DNA of 58,618 nt from an uncultured Granulosicoccaceae bacterium. GTDB lineage: Bacteria > Pseudomonadota > Gammaproteobacteria > Granulosicoccales > Granulosicoccaceae. Position 1 is the first letter of the stretch. Each line of letters opens with the position of its first letter. A model generated the notes under the pieces. The model did not search any database. It worked only from the letters and a program-made list of their open reading frames with translations, and was not told where the DNA came from. Both the position numbers and the translations under genes were made by a program. The stretch covers positions 1-58,618 of the forward strand of contig CALKXD010000138.1 of the NCBI GenBank assembly GCA_938003855.1, given 5' to 3'. Below, in pieces: positions 46,239 to 55,514 of the stretch.

Positions 46239-47255
46239 GTGAAATTCCCGCTTGACGAGCTCTACCACCTACACCTGACAACCACGGCGTCCGTGCTGGC
46301 GACTATCATTGCGATTAATGGAAGCTCACCGGATAAGGCTGGCGCGCAACTGCTTATCACGGCAGACAATTGTCTGGGATGCTGGCAAAACTCTGATCGT
46401 CAAGATACGGTCACGGCTGACGCACGCCGCCAACTGAACAGCACGCTGCACTGGTGGGTTGCAAGCTACCCGTTGAATCCGGTAGTCAATGCAAAAAACG
46501 GCGAACTCACGGTATTATTTCAGGTATTCACTACAGATCACTGCCCAACCTGGCTTAACCAGGCACAGCAGAACCTGCAAAAGACCAGACCGATGGCGCT
46601 TCACCAGCGCTTCAGTCATGCCGCCAGACCGCCGGAATCACAATTACTGCTGGACGAAGCCGATGCCTCTGCAGCAAAGGATCTACCCGACGGCTCACTG
46701 CAGCTACTGACCGATATTCACAACCCGCTGTTTTTTATCTGCCATCATAACGATGGGATAATTACGCTGGTGCATTTGCTCGGCGATCCGCAACCATCGA
46801 TATGCGTGATTGGCGACAGCGATGTCGCAGTATCCATGCTGACGCAATTGCAGGCGCTGCCCTTAAAGGTGATTTGGCTGACAGGCTCTTGTGATTCGAC
46901 TTGCCCGACAGGGCAGTCACTGCTTAAGTTGCCACTCAGCAACGAATCGCTTGATCAGTTAAGTAACGGAACTCTGGTATCAATCGCAACAGGCGATCAC
47001 GATATCGATGTCCAGTTCTGTGCACGGGCGTTACGCCACCCCTCTCTGTCTTTCGTCGGTTGTCTCGGATCCCACAAAAAAGCGGCGCTGATAAAGTCCT
47101 CCTTGTTAACCCAGGGTTATACCTCGCAACAAACCGACACACTACAGATACCGATCGGCCTGCCATCAATACCGGGCAAGCATCCGTCAATCATCGCGGC
47201 GAGCATTATCGCGCAACTGTTATCCAGCGCCGCGATGCCAACGCAGCGGATCTGA
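46239..47255 (+). CDS. XdhC/CoxI family protein
   Basis: 338 residues from a GTG. The N-terminal XdhC domain is recognised by INGSSPDKAGAQLLI near residue 27; the C-terminal Rossmann-like XdhC_C domain shows ICVIGDSDVAVSML near 188, LSFVGCLGSHKKAALI near 270 and the ending LPSIPGKHPSIIAASIIAQLL. Family proteins deliver or sulphurate the molybdenum cofactor for xanthine dehydrogenase or CO dehydrogenase. No molybdoenzyme gene is in the window, so the partner must be elsewhere. The usual Cys of the N-terminal motif is not apparent in this copy. Confidence 0.8.
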   Translation: MKFPLDELYHLHLTTTASVLATIIAINGSSPDKAGAQLLITADNCLGCWQNSDRQDTVTADARRQLNSTLHWWVASYPLNPVVNAKNGELTVLFQVFTTDHCPTWLNQAQQNLQKTRPMALHQRFSHAARPPESQLLLDEADASAAKDLPDGSLQLLTDIHNPLFFICHHNDGIITLVHLLGDPQPSICVIGDSDVAVSMLTQLQALPLKVIWLTGSCDSTCPTGQSLLKLPLSNESLDQLSNGTLVSIATGDHDIDVQFCARALRHPSLSFVGCLGSHKKAALIKSSLLTQGYTSQQTDTLQIPIGLPSIPGKHPSIIAASIIAQLLSSAAMPTQRI

Positions 47256-47302
47256 CAGCGTCAGCCGTGCCCGTAATCACAAGCTATTTAACGCTGAACT
47301 GT

Positions 47303-48802
47303 CTATTTATCAGTGTCGTCGAAATAGCGCAGAGCCCGGGTTATGCCGGAAAGCGAAAATTGCGTGGTCGCCGTGGGCACCGAACTCCACCTGAAAGAGG
47401 CGCGCTGGCCGGCTCGCATGCGATTAATCAACTGCAGTGCTTTGCCCCCCCGCGCCAGCGTTAAGCCATCGGTCAACAGACCGCCTGCCTCAGAAATCCG
47501 CTGACTCATTTGTTGCTCTTCGTCGATATACAGGGTGACTGTACCGGCCGACGGGGCCTGCCCGGTCGTGGGAATCAGCCGCACCCGCCAGATGCGATCA
47601 TAAGAGCGATCAGCCATCAATTGCCATTCCCCGAAACTGGATATCTCAGCGTCGGTTTGCGTTCGGCACACCTGATTTTCTTCCACTGCACAAACCGACA
47701 TCCAGTTGCTGAAATAGCCGTACAAATAGCCTGATTCACCAAGCTCATCAATTGTCACATCATCTGCGGCAACGACGGTATCGTCTTCTATGATTTCTGA
47801 TCCGCCCGCCCGTAACTCAGCTATTGACTGATCCGCGGGCGCCGGTAGCACCGACGCTAAGCTGAGCTGACAATCCTGCTCCAGAATCGGCCTCATCAGA
47901 CTGATGTTTCTCACCTGCAGTCGACCGGCAAAGTCAGACTCGGCCAGGCTATCGCCAGCCGCCAGGGCACGGCCTCGTAACTCAGCATAAACCATTTCTA
48001 AATTGTCGAGCGCCAGCGCATCATAGCGGCGTGCAATAGTCTGCAGCGTACTCGCCGAGCCGACCACCAGCCAGTCTTCCCGTTGCTCACAGGCCTGGAA
48101 GCTGCCACCGGCATCAGTACGCAGGTAGTAACCGCGATACCGCTGGCCGCTGCGATCACTGACTCGCTTTTCACTTAACTGCGTGCGAAGCGCTCTGAGG
48201 CGTTGCAAATTAAGAGCAGTTTTACATGCCTGTTCGTAACCGGCCGGCTTGCCGGTGCTAAGCACCGCAGACTGCCACCGGCAACTTTGATCGCGATACT
48301 GTCGATAACTGAAGCCCAATTGCTCAAAGTCTCCGGCGAGGTCTTGCGGCCCGATTTCAGGTGGGCTATCAGCGGTCGCTGGCCGTGCCTCAGCACGGGT
48401 GGTTTCTGCGTCCGTCGCTTCAGACACATTCGGAGCCCCTACAATGGCAACAACACCATCTTTCGCAGCCAGCACCTTCACCTCCGTGGCGATCTTATCG
48501 TTGACGCCAGGGGCCTCTTGCGTCGGTGAATTACTCACCAGCAGGCTTTGCGTCGAACCATCGGTCGCCGACACGCCATCAGTAGCGTTTAGATGGTCAC
48601 GCCATAATTCTTCAATAGCGATAAGTGAACCCTCTGACTCCTGCCACCGCAGATCGATGCACTCGGAAAGGCCCTGAGTGTCAAACGAGTCCTGACGACA
48701 TTCTATAATCACCTGTGTCGTTGTCTTTGCAGCCGCTGCACCCAACCATGGCAGCGCCACAAGCAGAACAACACCGGTACCCAGTCTGTTTATATTTCGC
48801 AT
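47303..48802 (-). CDS. Exported protein of unknown function with LprI-like and IalB-like parts
   Basis: 499 residues from ATG 48802. Signal peptide (GTGVVLLVALPWLGAAAA). The mature N-terminus (IIECRQDSFDTQGLSECIDLRW) and a middle part (QSCRWQSAVLSTGKPAGYEQACKTALNLQRL) both resemble the short Cys-paired helical unit of LprI-type proteins. An acidic, low-complexity linker joins them. The C-terminal ~150 residues (SVCAVEENQVCRTQ; WRVRLIPTTGQ; LTLARGGKALQLINRMRAGQ; FSLSGITRALRYFD) are similar in order to IalB-like invasion-associated proteins. Both assignments are by eye and weak. It is divergent from the BON/OmpA pair with a shared upstream region of 283 bases. Confidence 0.6.
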   Translation of the reverse strand: MRNINRLGTGVVLLVALPWLGAAAAKTTTQVIIECRQDSFDTQGLSECIDLRWQESEGSLIAIEELWRDHLNATDGVSATDGSTQSLLVSNSPTQEAPGVNDKIATEVKVLAAKDGVVAIVGAPNVSEATDAETTRAEARPATADSPPEIGPQDLAGDFEQLGFSYRQYRDQSCRWQSAVLSTGKPAGYEQACKTALNLQRLRALRTQLSEKRVSDRSGQRYRGYYLRTDAGGSFQACEQREDWLVVGSASTLQTIARRYDALALDNLEMVYAELRGRALAAGDSLAESDFAGRLQVRNISLMRPILEQDCQLSLASVLPAPADQSIAELRAGGSEIIEDDTVVAADDVTIDELGESGYLYGYFSNWMSVCAVEENQVCRTQTDAEISSFGEWQLMADRSYDRIWRVRLIPTTGQAPSAGTVTLYIDEEQQMSQRISEAGGLLTDGLTLARGGKALQLINRMRAGQRASFRWSSVPTATTQFSLSGITRALRYFDDTDK

Positions 48803-49085
48803 TAATCTATATTTTCCAGCCAATTAGGGGTCAAAAGCTTGGCACCAACGCGCTTGAACAATGGCAAATCAAACAACTTTCAGAATACTTTCATTGTGGT
48901 CAGGATTGACCTGCCACACATTTGCTAGTCTCATGGAGGTTTGCGAAGGGTAGACTACAATTAACTAATAAAATTTTCGCCTGACACAAACACCACTTTA
49001 CCAGCCGCCTGGCGACCTCCGCCCGGCAGCGCCGCTTCCGCGACCGGCGCCCGGTTAGCTGCCGCATAAGAAGAAGAGACAAGTA

Positions 49086-50771
49086 ATGCAAACTATCCGA
49101 AAAGCACCGTCGCGCGCGGGTGGCGTCGGCACAACATTATCGCTGCTGGTTCTCGGGGTGCTTCTCACACTCGCAGCGTTGCTGTTCTGCCTGAATCATC
49201 TTCGCGCCGATATTGAATCAGACTTGTCATCACGAGTTGCTACGGCACTCGATGGCACTGGTCTCGGCCCGGGCAATATTGCCGTCGAAGGGCTGGACGT
49301 CACATTGACCGGCGCTATCGAAACCGATGTAGCTCGCAAAGAGATGGCTAACCTGACCGGCAGTGTATTTGGTGTCGCGCGGGTATACAACAATCTGACC
49401 GTTGGCGGACAAACCCAATCCAACGACGACACTCAGAGCGATACCGAAAAACAACTTTCGGCTACACTGCTGGCTGACACCGGCGAGACAAGCACAAAAA
49501 CACAGGAACCCACCCCACAAACACCAACAACCGAGCCCCTGGTTATCGCCGAGCCCTCTGACGTCGTCGCTGGAGCACCCACTGATACTCAAGCGTTGTC
49601 GCCATCAAGCCTGCAGATTGCTGTCAAAAATGGTCAGGCAACCGTTAAAGGGATCGTTCCCGACAACGCCGTCGCGGCTCGTATAAAAGGTGCAGTTGAA
49701 CAGAAATTTGGAAAAGACAATGTCGCTGACGAATTGTCAGTATTCGCCGGCACCGCCAGCCCGGGATGGCTCAACGGGGTTGTCACTCTGATCGATCAGC
49801 TGGATGACATCAGCAATCCCGCACTAAAGATCACCGCTGATGAAGCCACTGTGTCCGGTATCGTTTCTTCTGAAACCCTGGGTGTGCAGAAAACAAAGCT
49901 GGCGGAACGGCTGCTTGGCAATCAACTCACGGTAACAGGCAATTTTGGTATCGCTGATCGCAATACCACACTGCCAGCACCGGAGACAAAAACCCGCGCT
50001 ATCACCAGGCGCCCCGCCTCACTGAAAATTCGTGAACTCGACAATAGCATCAGGCTAAGCGGTATTGTCAGCAGTACCGAGGACGCCGATAAGGTACGTT
50101 CAGAAATGGGTCTGGCCTTTGGTAATTTTGACGACGAACTCATCATTGATGACTCAGTAGCAACTGCAGACTGGTTTACCGACGCCGTTGGTGTCAGCGC
50201 TGATCTCAAAACCGTACCCAATTTCAGCGTCAGCATAAACAGCGGTCAGATGTTACTCGGCGGTGAAGTCACCAGCCGGGATCAGAGTCGCGAGCTGCAA
50301 AGCAAAGCCACTGAACGCATTGGCGATAAGCTGGTGATCGTCAACAATTACACTGTGATGCAATCCGGGACTATTGCCGATAGCAGCGAGGAGCTGGCGG
50401 CCAGGCAATTCAAGCAGGCACTCGATGACACCTCGTCGCCCGGTATCGTGTTTAACAAAAACAGCGCGATACCAACCGAGGAGTCAACCGTAGTCCTCGA
50501 TAAAATTGCCGAGGTTTTTTTGCAATTCGAAGGTCAGGTGGTAGAGATCTCCGGACATACTGATACCTCCGGCGACGCGCTCGCAAACCTGGAGTTAAGT
50601 AAAAAACGTGCTGTTGCGGTACGCGACTACCTTGTCAGCAAGGACGTGCCAACCAACCAGCTTCGCCCGATTGGTTACGGCGAAACAAAGCCAGTTGCAG
50701 ACAATACAACGGCAGAAGGCCGGTCTGTAAACCGAAGAATAGAATTCAATCTCGAAGTGGAGTCACGTTAA
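49086..50771 (+). CDS. Inner-membrane-anchored BON-like / OmpA-domain protein
   Basis: 561 residues with a purine-rich AAGAAGAAGAGA before the ATG. One N-terminal membrane helix (LSLLVLGVLLTLAALLFCL) is followed by a first BON-like unit (IAVEGLDVTLTGAIETDVARKE, ending ARVYNNL), a Thr/Pro/Glu linker (~115-165), and at least three further BON-like strand-helix-strand units (e.g. VKNGQATVKGIVPDNAVA, then ADEATVSGIVSS and LDNSIRLSGIVSS). The C-terminal OmpA domain has VVEISGHTDTSGDALANLELS, the KKRAVAVRDYLVSK helix and EGRSVNRRIEF. Unlike classic OmpA there is no barrel. The layout resembles mycobacterial ArfA/OmpATb. The stop overlaps the start of the next gene by one base (TAATG), so the pair is translationally coupled. 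Confidence 0.88.
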   Translation: MQTIRKAPSRAGGVGTTLSLLVLGVLLTLAALLFCLNHLRADIESDLSSRVATALDGTGLGPGNIAVEGLDVTLTGAIETDVARKEMANLTGSVFGVARVYNNLTVGGQTQSNDDTQSDTEKQLSATLLADTGETSTKTQEPTPQTPTTEPLVIAEPSDVVAGAPTDTQALSPSSLQIAVKNGQATVKGIVPDNAVAARIKGAVEQKFGKDNVADELSVFAGTASPGWLNGVVTLIDQLDDISNPALKITADEATVSGIVSSETLGVQKTKLAERLLGNQLTVTGNFGIADRNTTLPAPETKTRAITRRPASLKIRELDNSIRLSGIVSSTEDADKVRSEMGLAFGNFDDELIIDDSVATADWFTDAVGVSADLKTVPNFSVSINSGQMLLGGEVTSRDQSRELQSKATERIGDKLVIVNNYTVMQSGTIADSSEELAARQFKQALDDTSSPGIVFNKNSAIPTEESTVVLDKIAEVFLQFEGQVVEISGHTDTSGDALANLELSKKRAVAVRDYLVSKDVPTNQLRPIGYGETKPVADNTTAEGRSVNRRIEFNLEVESR

Positions 50772-51964
50772 TGTCCTTTTTTTCATCATTGAGCCCGTCT
50801 CTGATGTATCTCATGACCAAAATGCTGGTCTGCCTTGCTCTGGCAGGCCTCATTGGTCTGCTCATCGGTTGGGCAATCGGACGTCTGGGCACACAGCGTA
50901 ACGCCCGCAGAATCGAACATGACTGGCGGGAAACACTGGCAGACACCGAAGAGGATCACGCTCGCGTTGTCAGTCGCTTCAAGAAATCCAACCAGGCGCT
51001 TGACGACGAAAACAATAACCTGCGAACCAAAATCGCGGCACTCAACACCAAAATCGACTCCAGCCGTGAAGATGTAGAGCGCAATAGAACACAACACGGC
51101 CAGCTGGCCACTCAGATTGACACGGTGATGGATGAACTGCGAAACGAGAAGGCGCTGGTAAACGAAGAGCGGGCAAAAAATCACAAGCTGCAAAATCTGG
51201 CTAAGGCACTAAAGTCGTCTTCCGATGAAAAAGATCGCATGAATCAGCAGTTATCAGACGAACTGAGCGATACCAGAATTCAGTTGCAGCAGGTTTCCTC
51301 CCCCGAAAACGACGATGGTTATCTGGCGCTGCAACGCGAAGTCAATGAATTGCGTACCTCGACCCGCGAGAACGCCGAGCTACGTCAACGCATCGCCACT
51401 GAAGGACGCGAACGGGAAGATGCATTGTCCGAGCTTTACAAGCTGCGTCAGCAGATGGATGAAATTGACCGCGAGCGAGACGACTACCGTCAGTGGGCGC
51501 AACGACTCGAACAGGAACAGGCAGGCTTCGACGATCGCGTTCAACAAGCCGTCAACGAAGCATTGCGATCTGAAGGCAGCAATGCAAATGACCTGGAAAT
51601 TGAAGTGGCGCGGCTTCGCCCGATGGTCAATTCAATGAACGCAGATATAGACCGCTTGCAGCAGGAGAATCGCTCGCTGCAATTATCACAGCAGGATCAA
51701 CGCGCACGCGCAACTGGTGGCAGCTCTTCTGCACAGATAAACGAATTGCAAAGTACGCTCAATGAAATCGGCTATGAACGTGACCAGCTACGCACCCGTC
51801 TGGCCGATCAGGAACGCCAGACTGCCGCACTGAATACCCAGCTGACTAGCCAGATGTATCCGCCGGATGTATCGGCGCTACGGCGTGAAATTGCTGCATT
51901 GGCTGCTGAAAAAGGCTTAATGTCTGCGACCATCGAAGAGTTGCAACAGCGCCTGAGAAACTAG
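50771..51964 (+). CDS. Membrane-anchored long coiled-coil protein
   Basis: 397 residues. A single N-terminal membrane helix (LVCLALAGLIGLLIGWAIG) is followed by ~350 residues of near-continuous coiled coil, rich in Glu, Gln, Arg, Asp and Asn with heptad Leu, plus a short Gly/Ser break (ARATGGSSSAQ) near 315. No catalytic motif is seen. Orientation by positive-inside (RNARR after the helix) places the coiled coil in the cytoplasm, whereas the partner's OmpA domain is periplasmic, so the pair could span the inner membrane. TAATG overlap with the upstream gene implies coupled expression and a shared complex. I do not recognise a named family. Confidence 0.8.
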   Translation: MSFFSSLSPSLMYLMTKMLVCLALAGLIGLLIGWAIGRLGTQRNARRIEHDWRETLADTEEDHARVVSRFKKSNQALDDENNNLRTKIAALNTKIDSSREDVERNRTQHGQLATQIDTVMDELRNEKALVNEERAKNHKLQNLAKALKSSSDEKDRMNQQLSDELSDTRIQLQQVSSPENDDGYLALQREVNELRTSTRENAELRQRIATEGREREDALSELYKLRQQMDEIDRERDDYRQWAQRLEQEQAGFDDRVQQAVNEALRSEGSNANDLEIEVARLRPMVNSMNADIDRLQQENRSLQLSQQDQRARATGGSSSAQINELQSTLNEIGYERDQLRTRLADQERQTAALNTQLTSQMYPPDVSALRREIAALAAEKGLMSATIEELQQRLRN

Positions 51965-52041
51965 AATACAGGCCCCTGGCCTGACAGCTGGAATGACGGC
52001 ACACCTGTTTCACAGTGCGCAACCTTCGCATCCCCTATTGT

Positions 52042-52130
52042 CTGGCCGATAGTCCTATCGGCCAGCTCGGGATTCCTGCGAAAAAGCCTGTCGAACGACA
52101 ATACCGGGGAGCGCTTGCCGCTTCCCCGGT
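52042..52130. terminator. Two strong hairpins in a convergent gap
   Basis: CTGGCCGATA (52042-52051) pairs with TATCGGCCAG (52056-52065), and ACCGGGGA (52103-52110) pairs with TCCCCGGT (52123-52130). They lie between the coiled-coil gene and dsbA, which converge. No T tracts are present, so they may end both transcripts in a Rho-assisted way. Confidence 0.4.
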
Positions 52131-52143
52131 GAACCACCGGCGG

Positions 52144-52752
52144 CTAGCTTTCCTTTGCAATCAGCTGGTTCAGAACTTGTATCAACTGCGGATAAGACCC
52201 GGCTATGGAACCGCTGGTACGGTACTTACCATTTACAATCACTGTGGGTACTGCCGATATACCGACGTCCTTCGCCTTCTGCATGGCTTGGCGAATCTTT
52301 GCATCCACGTTAAAAGATTTCATGGTCTTTTCAAACTTATCGCCATCAAGACCGAGCGTTTCGACAAATTTTGCGATGTCCTTAGGCTTGCGCATGGACT
52401 TGCGCTCTTTGTGGATGGCATTAAACATCGCTTCGTGGAATTGATCCAGCACCCCTAAAACTTCTGCTGCATAGAATGCCTGCGAGTGGACTTTCCACGC
52501 CGGATTCAATGGCGGCGCCATGGTAATGAACTCTACATTGTCTGGCTTGGTTTCAGCCCATTCCTTGATGTGCGGTTCAAACTGAAAGCAATGCGGACAC
52601 CCGTACCAGAAAAATTCCACTACTTCGATTTTATCCGGGTTACCTGTGCGCTGCGGTGTGCTCAGGGTCTCATAGCCCTGTTGAGCCTGCGCTGACAGTG
52701 CAAATAGCACTAATAACGGAAATGCAAGATATCTGATTGATCTGAGATTCAT
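52144..52752 (-). CDS. dsbA: Thiol:disulfide interchange protein DsbA
   Basis: 202 residues. Signal peptide (YLAFPLLVLFALSAQA) then the thioredoxin-like fold with an inserted helical domain. The active site is Cys52-Pro-His-Cys55, the strongly oxidising form, and the cis-Pro loop is SAVPTVIV near 174. It introduces disulfides into exported proteins and is reoxidised by DsbB (not in the window). It follows the cytochrome c4 gene on the same strand, an arrangement common in Gammaproteobacteria, with a 178-base gap. Confidence 0.95.
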   Translation of the reverse strand: MNLRSIRYLAFPLLVLFALSAQAQQGYETLSTPQRTGNPDKIEVVEFFWYGCPHCFQFEPHIKEWAETKPDNVEFITMAPPLNPAWKVHSQAFYAAEVLGVLDQFHEAMFNAIHKERKSMRKPKDIAKFVETLGLDGDKFEKTMKSFNVDAKIRQAMQKAKDVGISAVPTVIVNGKYRTSGSIAGSYPQLIQVLNQLIAKES

Positions 52753-52930
52753 TTGTATTCGCCTTGGTAAAAATCAGTTAATGCAGCCGGTGTCCGATTA
52801 AGGACAAACACCCTCGACAAGGTACGACTCGCCTGATGTAACACAGGGCTCAGTCCCGCTACGTTGAACAGGACTGACCCAAGGCCAGTATCGGCTCTCC
52901 CGGCTGAACGAGGTCTTTACGGTACTCTGG

Positions 52931-53608
52931 CTAGTGCAGACCCTGAACGTAGTTGGCTAGTGCATCAATCTCGGTGTCAGACAACCGATGTGCTGCCAAT
53001 TGCATCATTTTATTCATGTCGTTGTTACGCGCACCGGAACGGAAGCTCTCCAGGGCCAGCTTTATGTAATCGGCGTTCTGACCGGCGAGACGCGGAAACT
53101 TCGCTGCATCATTGCCAGATCCGTCCGGGGCATGACACCCCATACACGCAGGAATACCAACGCTCGTGATACCGCCCTGATAAATATCTCTGCCCAGCTC
53201 GAGGCCTTCACTATTCGACACACCTTCGGCCGCTGGAAGCTCGGCGTAGTACGCCGACAGATTCTTCATAGCCTGCTCATCGAGGCTTGCGACCATGCCC
53301 AGCATAATGGCATTATCGCGCGCGCCTGATTTAAACTCCAACAGCTGTTTGTACAAATACGGTGCACCCTGCCCCGCCAGATTGGGGTATGTTGTAATGG
53401 TGGCTACACCATCGGCGCCATGGCATCCGCCACACACCGCCGACGCGGCTTTACCCGCTGCGGCATCACCATGGGTGAGGGTGCTGGCAACGTCGCCGGC
53501 AGCGACCGGTTCGGCTTTCGCTTCACTTGCATTTACAGAACCGGCTTGCCAGAACGGCGTTGATAAAACGGTACATAGGGATAGAACGAACAATGATTTA
53601 CGCATCAT
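52931..53608 (-). CDS. Di-haem cytochrome c4
   Basis: 225 residues. Signal peptide at the start (ending near NASEA), then two similar haem domains, each with CxxCH: Cys59-x2-Cys62-His63 and Cys155-x2-Cys158-His159. Met ligands are expected in IMLGMVASL near 104 and NDMNKMMQLA near 203. It is a periplasmic electron carrier, usually to cbb3-type oxidases. AGGTG sits just before the tandem ATGATG start. It is divergent from engB. Confidence 0.93.
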   Translation of the reverse strand: MMRKSLFVLSLCTVLSTPFWQAGSVNASEAKAEPVAAGDVASTLTHGDAAAGKAASAVCGGCHGADGVATITTYPNLAGQGAPYLYKQLLEFKSGARDNAIMLGMVASLDEQAMKNLSAYYAELPAAEGVSNSEGLELGRDIYQGGITSVGIPACMGCHAPDGSGNDAAKFPRLAGQNADYIKLALESFRSGARNNDMNKMMQLAAHRLSDTEIDALANYVQGLH

Positions 53609-53749
53609 TACACCTGAAAATTTATCCTTGAGGGAAACACGTCCCGCGACGGGGAACGCACGCTAAAAAAGTCTACGTAGTGTAACAAATCCTGGCCAAT
53701 GAATCAGAGCTCCTGTTACGCCCCACACACCACTTCAGATCGTCACGAT

Positions 53750-54391
53750 ATGTCCAATCCGCTATATTTTAATACTGAATTTACTACCAGCGCGCATACA
53801 CTCGCACAATTACCAAAGGACAGCATTGCGGAAGTTGCGTTTGCAGGACGCTCTAATTCCGGCAAGTCCAGTGCCATCAATGTGATCACGCGCAATAAAA
53901 AACTGGCACGCACCAGTAAAACACCGGGGCGAACCCAATTGATCAATCACTTCCAGGTCACCCCAGGTAACTATCTGGTCGATTTGCCCGGATACGGTTA
54001 CGCCAAGGTCTCAAAGTCTCAGATTAAACATTGGCAAACGACGCTTGGAAGTTACCTGCGTACCCGCGAGCCCCTTCGGTGTCTGGTCATAGTGATGGAC
54101 ATACGGCACGCGCTTTCAGATCATGACTGGCGATTGATTGACTGGGCACTACAGGGCAATGTGGAGCTGCATTGCCTACTGACAAAGAGCGACAAGCTGA
54201 GCCATGGAGCCGCCAAGCAAGTGTTGCTTAAGGCGCAGTCAACGTTGGAGGAGGAAGGTATCGAGTGTACCCTGCAATTGTTCTCGGCGTTAAAGAAAAC
54301 CGGTATTGACGACGCCCACGAGTTGCTGGATACCTACCTGAATCAAAACACCACACCGCCGGATGCCGAGGAATCGTCACCTGTAGACTGA
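53750..54391 (+). CDS. engB: Ribosome biogenesis GTPase EngB (YihA/YsxC)
   Basis: 213 residues from ATG 53750; an open frame back to 53699 adds 17 residues outside the family. The GTPase motifs are G1 GRSNSGKSS, G2 region KTPGRTQ, G3 DLPGYGYAKV, G4 TKSDKL and G5 SALKK. It is required for assembly of the 50S subunit. The location beside cytochrome c4 and dsbA is typical for Gammaproteobacteria. Confidence 0.95.
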   Translation: MSNPLYFNTEFTTSAHTLAQLPKDSIAEVAFAGRSNSGKSSAINVITRNKKLARTSKTPGRTQLINHFQVTPGNYLVDLPGYGYAKVSKSQIKHWQTTLGSYLRTREPLRCLVIVMDIRHALSDHDWRLIDWALQGNVELHCLLTKSDKLSHGAAKQVLLKAQSTLEEEGIECTLQLFSALKKTGIDDAHELLDTYLNQNTTPPDAEESSPVD

Positions 54392-54447
54392 TGTAGAACT
54401 GTCAGCCACGCTGTCGCCAGCATACAACGGTAGCAGCGCTGGATTCT

Positions 54448-55485
54448 TTAACGCGCCGGGGACGCCGGCAACAACAGCATTCTAAATAACCGGTAGATGA
54501 GAAACAGGAATATTATTGGAAACAGTATCGTTTGCAGTACAAATACCACGATCAAATTGACAGCATGCTCACTGACGTTTTCAGCGGCGTTTTTGTACTC
54601 CTGTAACATACCGTCAAAGTCGAACTTGCTAGTCATGGAGTTGTAGAAATTCCGCGCCTTCTGGCCAATCGAGTTTGCCTCGGCAGGCTCAGCCTGACGC
54701 TTACTGATCTCTCGAATGCGATCACTGGCATCTTCCAGCTGCTGCGATGACGTCTCGAACCGGGGCTGCAAAAACTGATGATAAACCCAGTCGTTGGCAA
54801 TCGCTCCGAGCGGAATTAAAAATCTTACTAACAGCATAAAGAGCAGTGCACGACTGGCAAACGTTGCCAGCGCAGACGCCGCGCCATTGCGCCAGCGTGT
54901 CAACAGCCAGAACAACCCGGCACCGGCCAGCAGAAAACTGATGCCCTGCCAGCTGCTGATCTCCATCAGCACCTTCTGCATAGCAAGGGATCCGGTAGCA
55001 ACCAGCATGACCAGCGAAAAACGCTCAACCAGATCGTTTATCGGATCGAGAATCTCCCCGGGGGCGAAATTGACACCGACACCGGCAGGCTGCACGGCGA
55101 CCTCAGTCCCCTGAGCGACCGAGATCACGCCATTCAAGGTTCGGGCGATACCAAAGCCGATAGCTGCGCGAGTCAATGCACTGTCGATTTGCGACTCACC
55201 GGATTTATCAATCGGTTTTAAGAATGACACGGCGATCATCAGGCCGATCAAAAGCGCCATCAGAGAATATTTGAGAACCTGACGCCAGCCAACGGGGCGA
55301 CTTTCAGCCCACTTACGCGCCAGCCAGCCGGGCTTTCGGGGTCTGGACGAACGCCGGTTCGCACCATGATGATGACCTGCGCTGACTTCGGCACGCAGGC
55401 GGGCATTCTGCGGGCGCTGCAGGCGCCGCTGTCTCAATTCAGGGTGATCGGCGTGAATTTCTGAACTCATCGTATCATTTGCCAT
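54448..55485 (-). CDS. Polytopic membrane protein of unknown function
   Basis: 345 residues. A His/Arg-rich cytoplasmic N-terminus (~70 residues, with AGHHHGANRRSSRPRKPG) is followed by about five membrane helices (VLKYSLMALLIGLMIAVSF near 70; FSLVMLVATGSLAMQ; ISFLLAGAGLFWLL; LLFMLLVRFLIPLGAI; VVFVLQTILFPIIFLFLIY near the end), with a soluble helical stretch between the last two. I do not know a matching family. The gene begins about 29 bases after the trpS stop on the same strand and is probably co-transcribed with it. Confidence 0.7.
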   Translation of the reverse strand: MANDTMSSEIHADHPELRQRRLQRPQNARLRAEVSAGHHHGANRRSSRPRKPGWLARKWAESRPVGWRQVLKYSLMALLIGLMIAVSFLKPIDKSGESQIDSALTRAAIGFGIARTLNGVISVAQGTEVAVQPAGVGVNFAPGEILDPINDLVERFSLVMLVATGSLAMQKVLMEISSWQGISFLLAGAGLFWLLTRWRNGAASALATFASRALLFMLLVRFLIPLGAIANDWVYHQFLQPRFETSSQQLEDASDRIREISKRQAEPAEANSIGQKARNFYNSMTSKFDFDGMLQEYKNAAENVSEHAVNLIVVFVLQTILFPIIFLFLIYRLFRMLLLPASPAR

Positions 55486-55514
55486 GTGCTGGGGCGTTTG
55501 GCTGACTTACCAGC

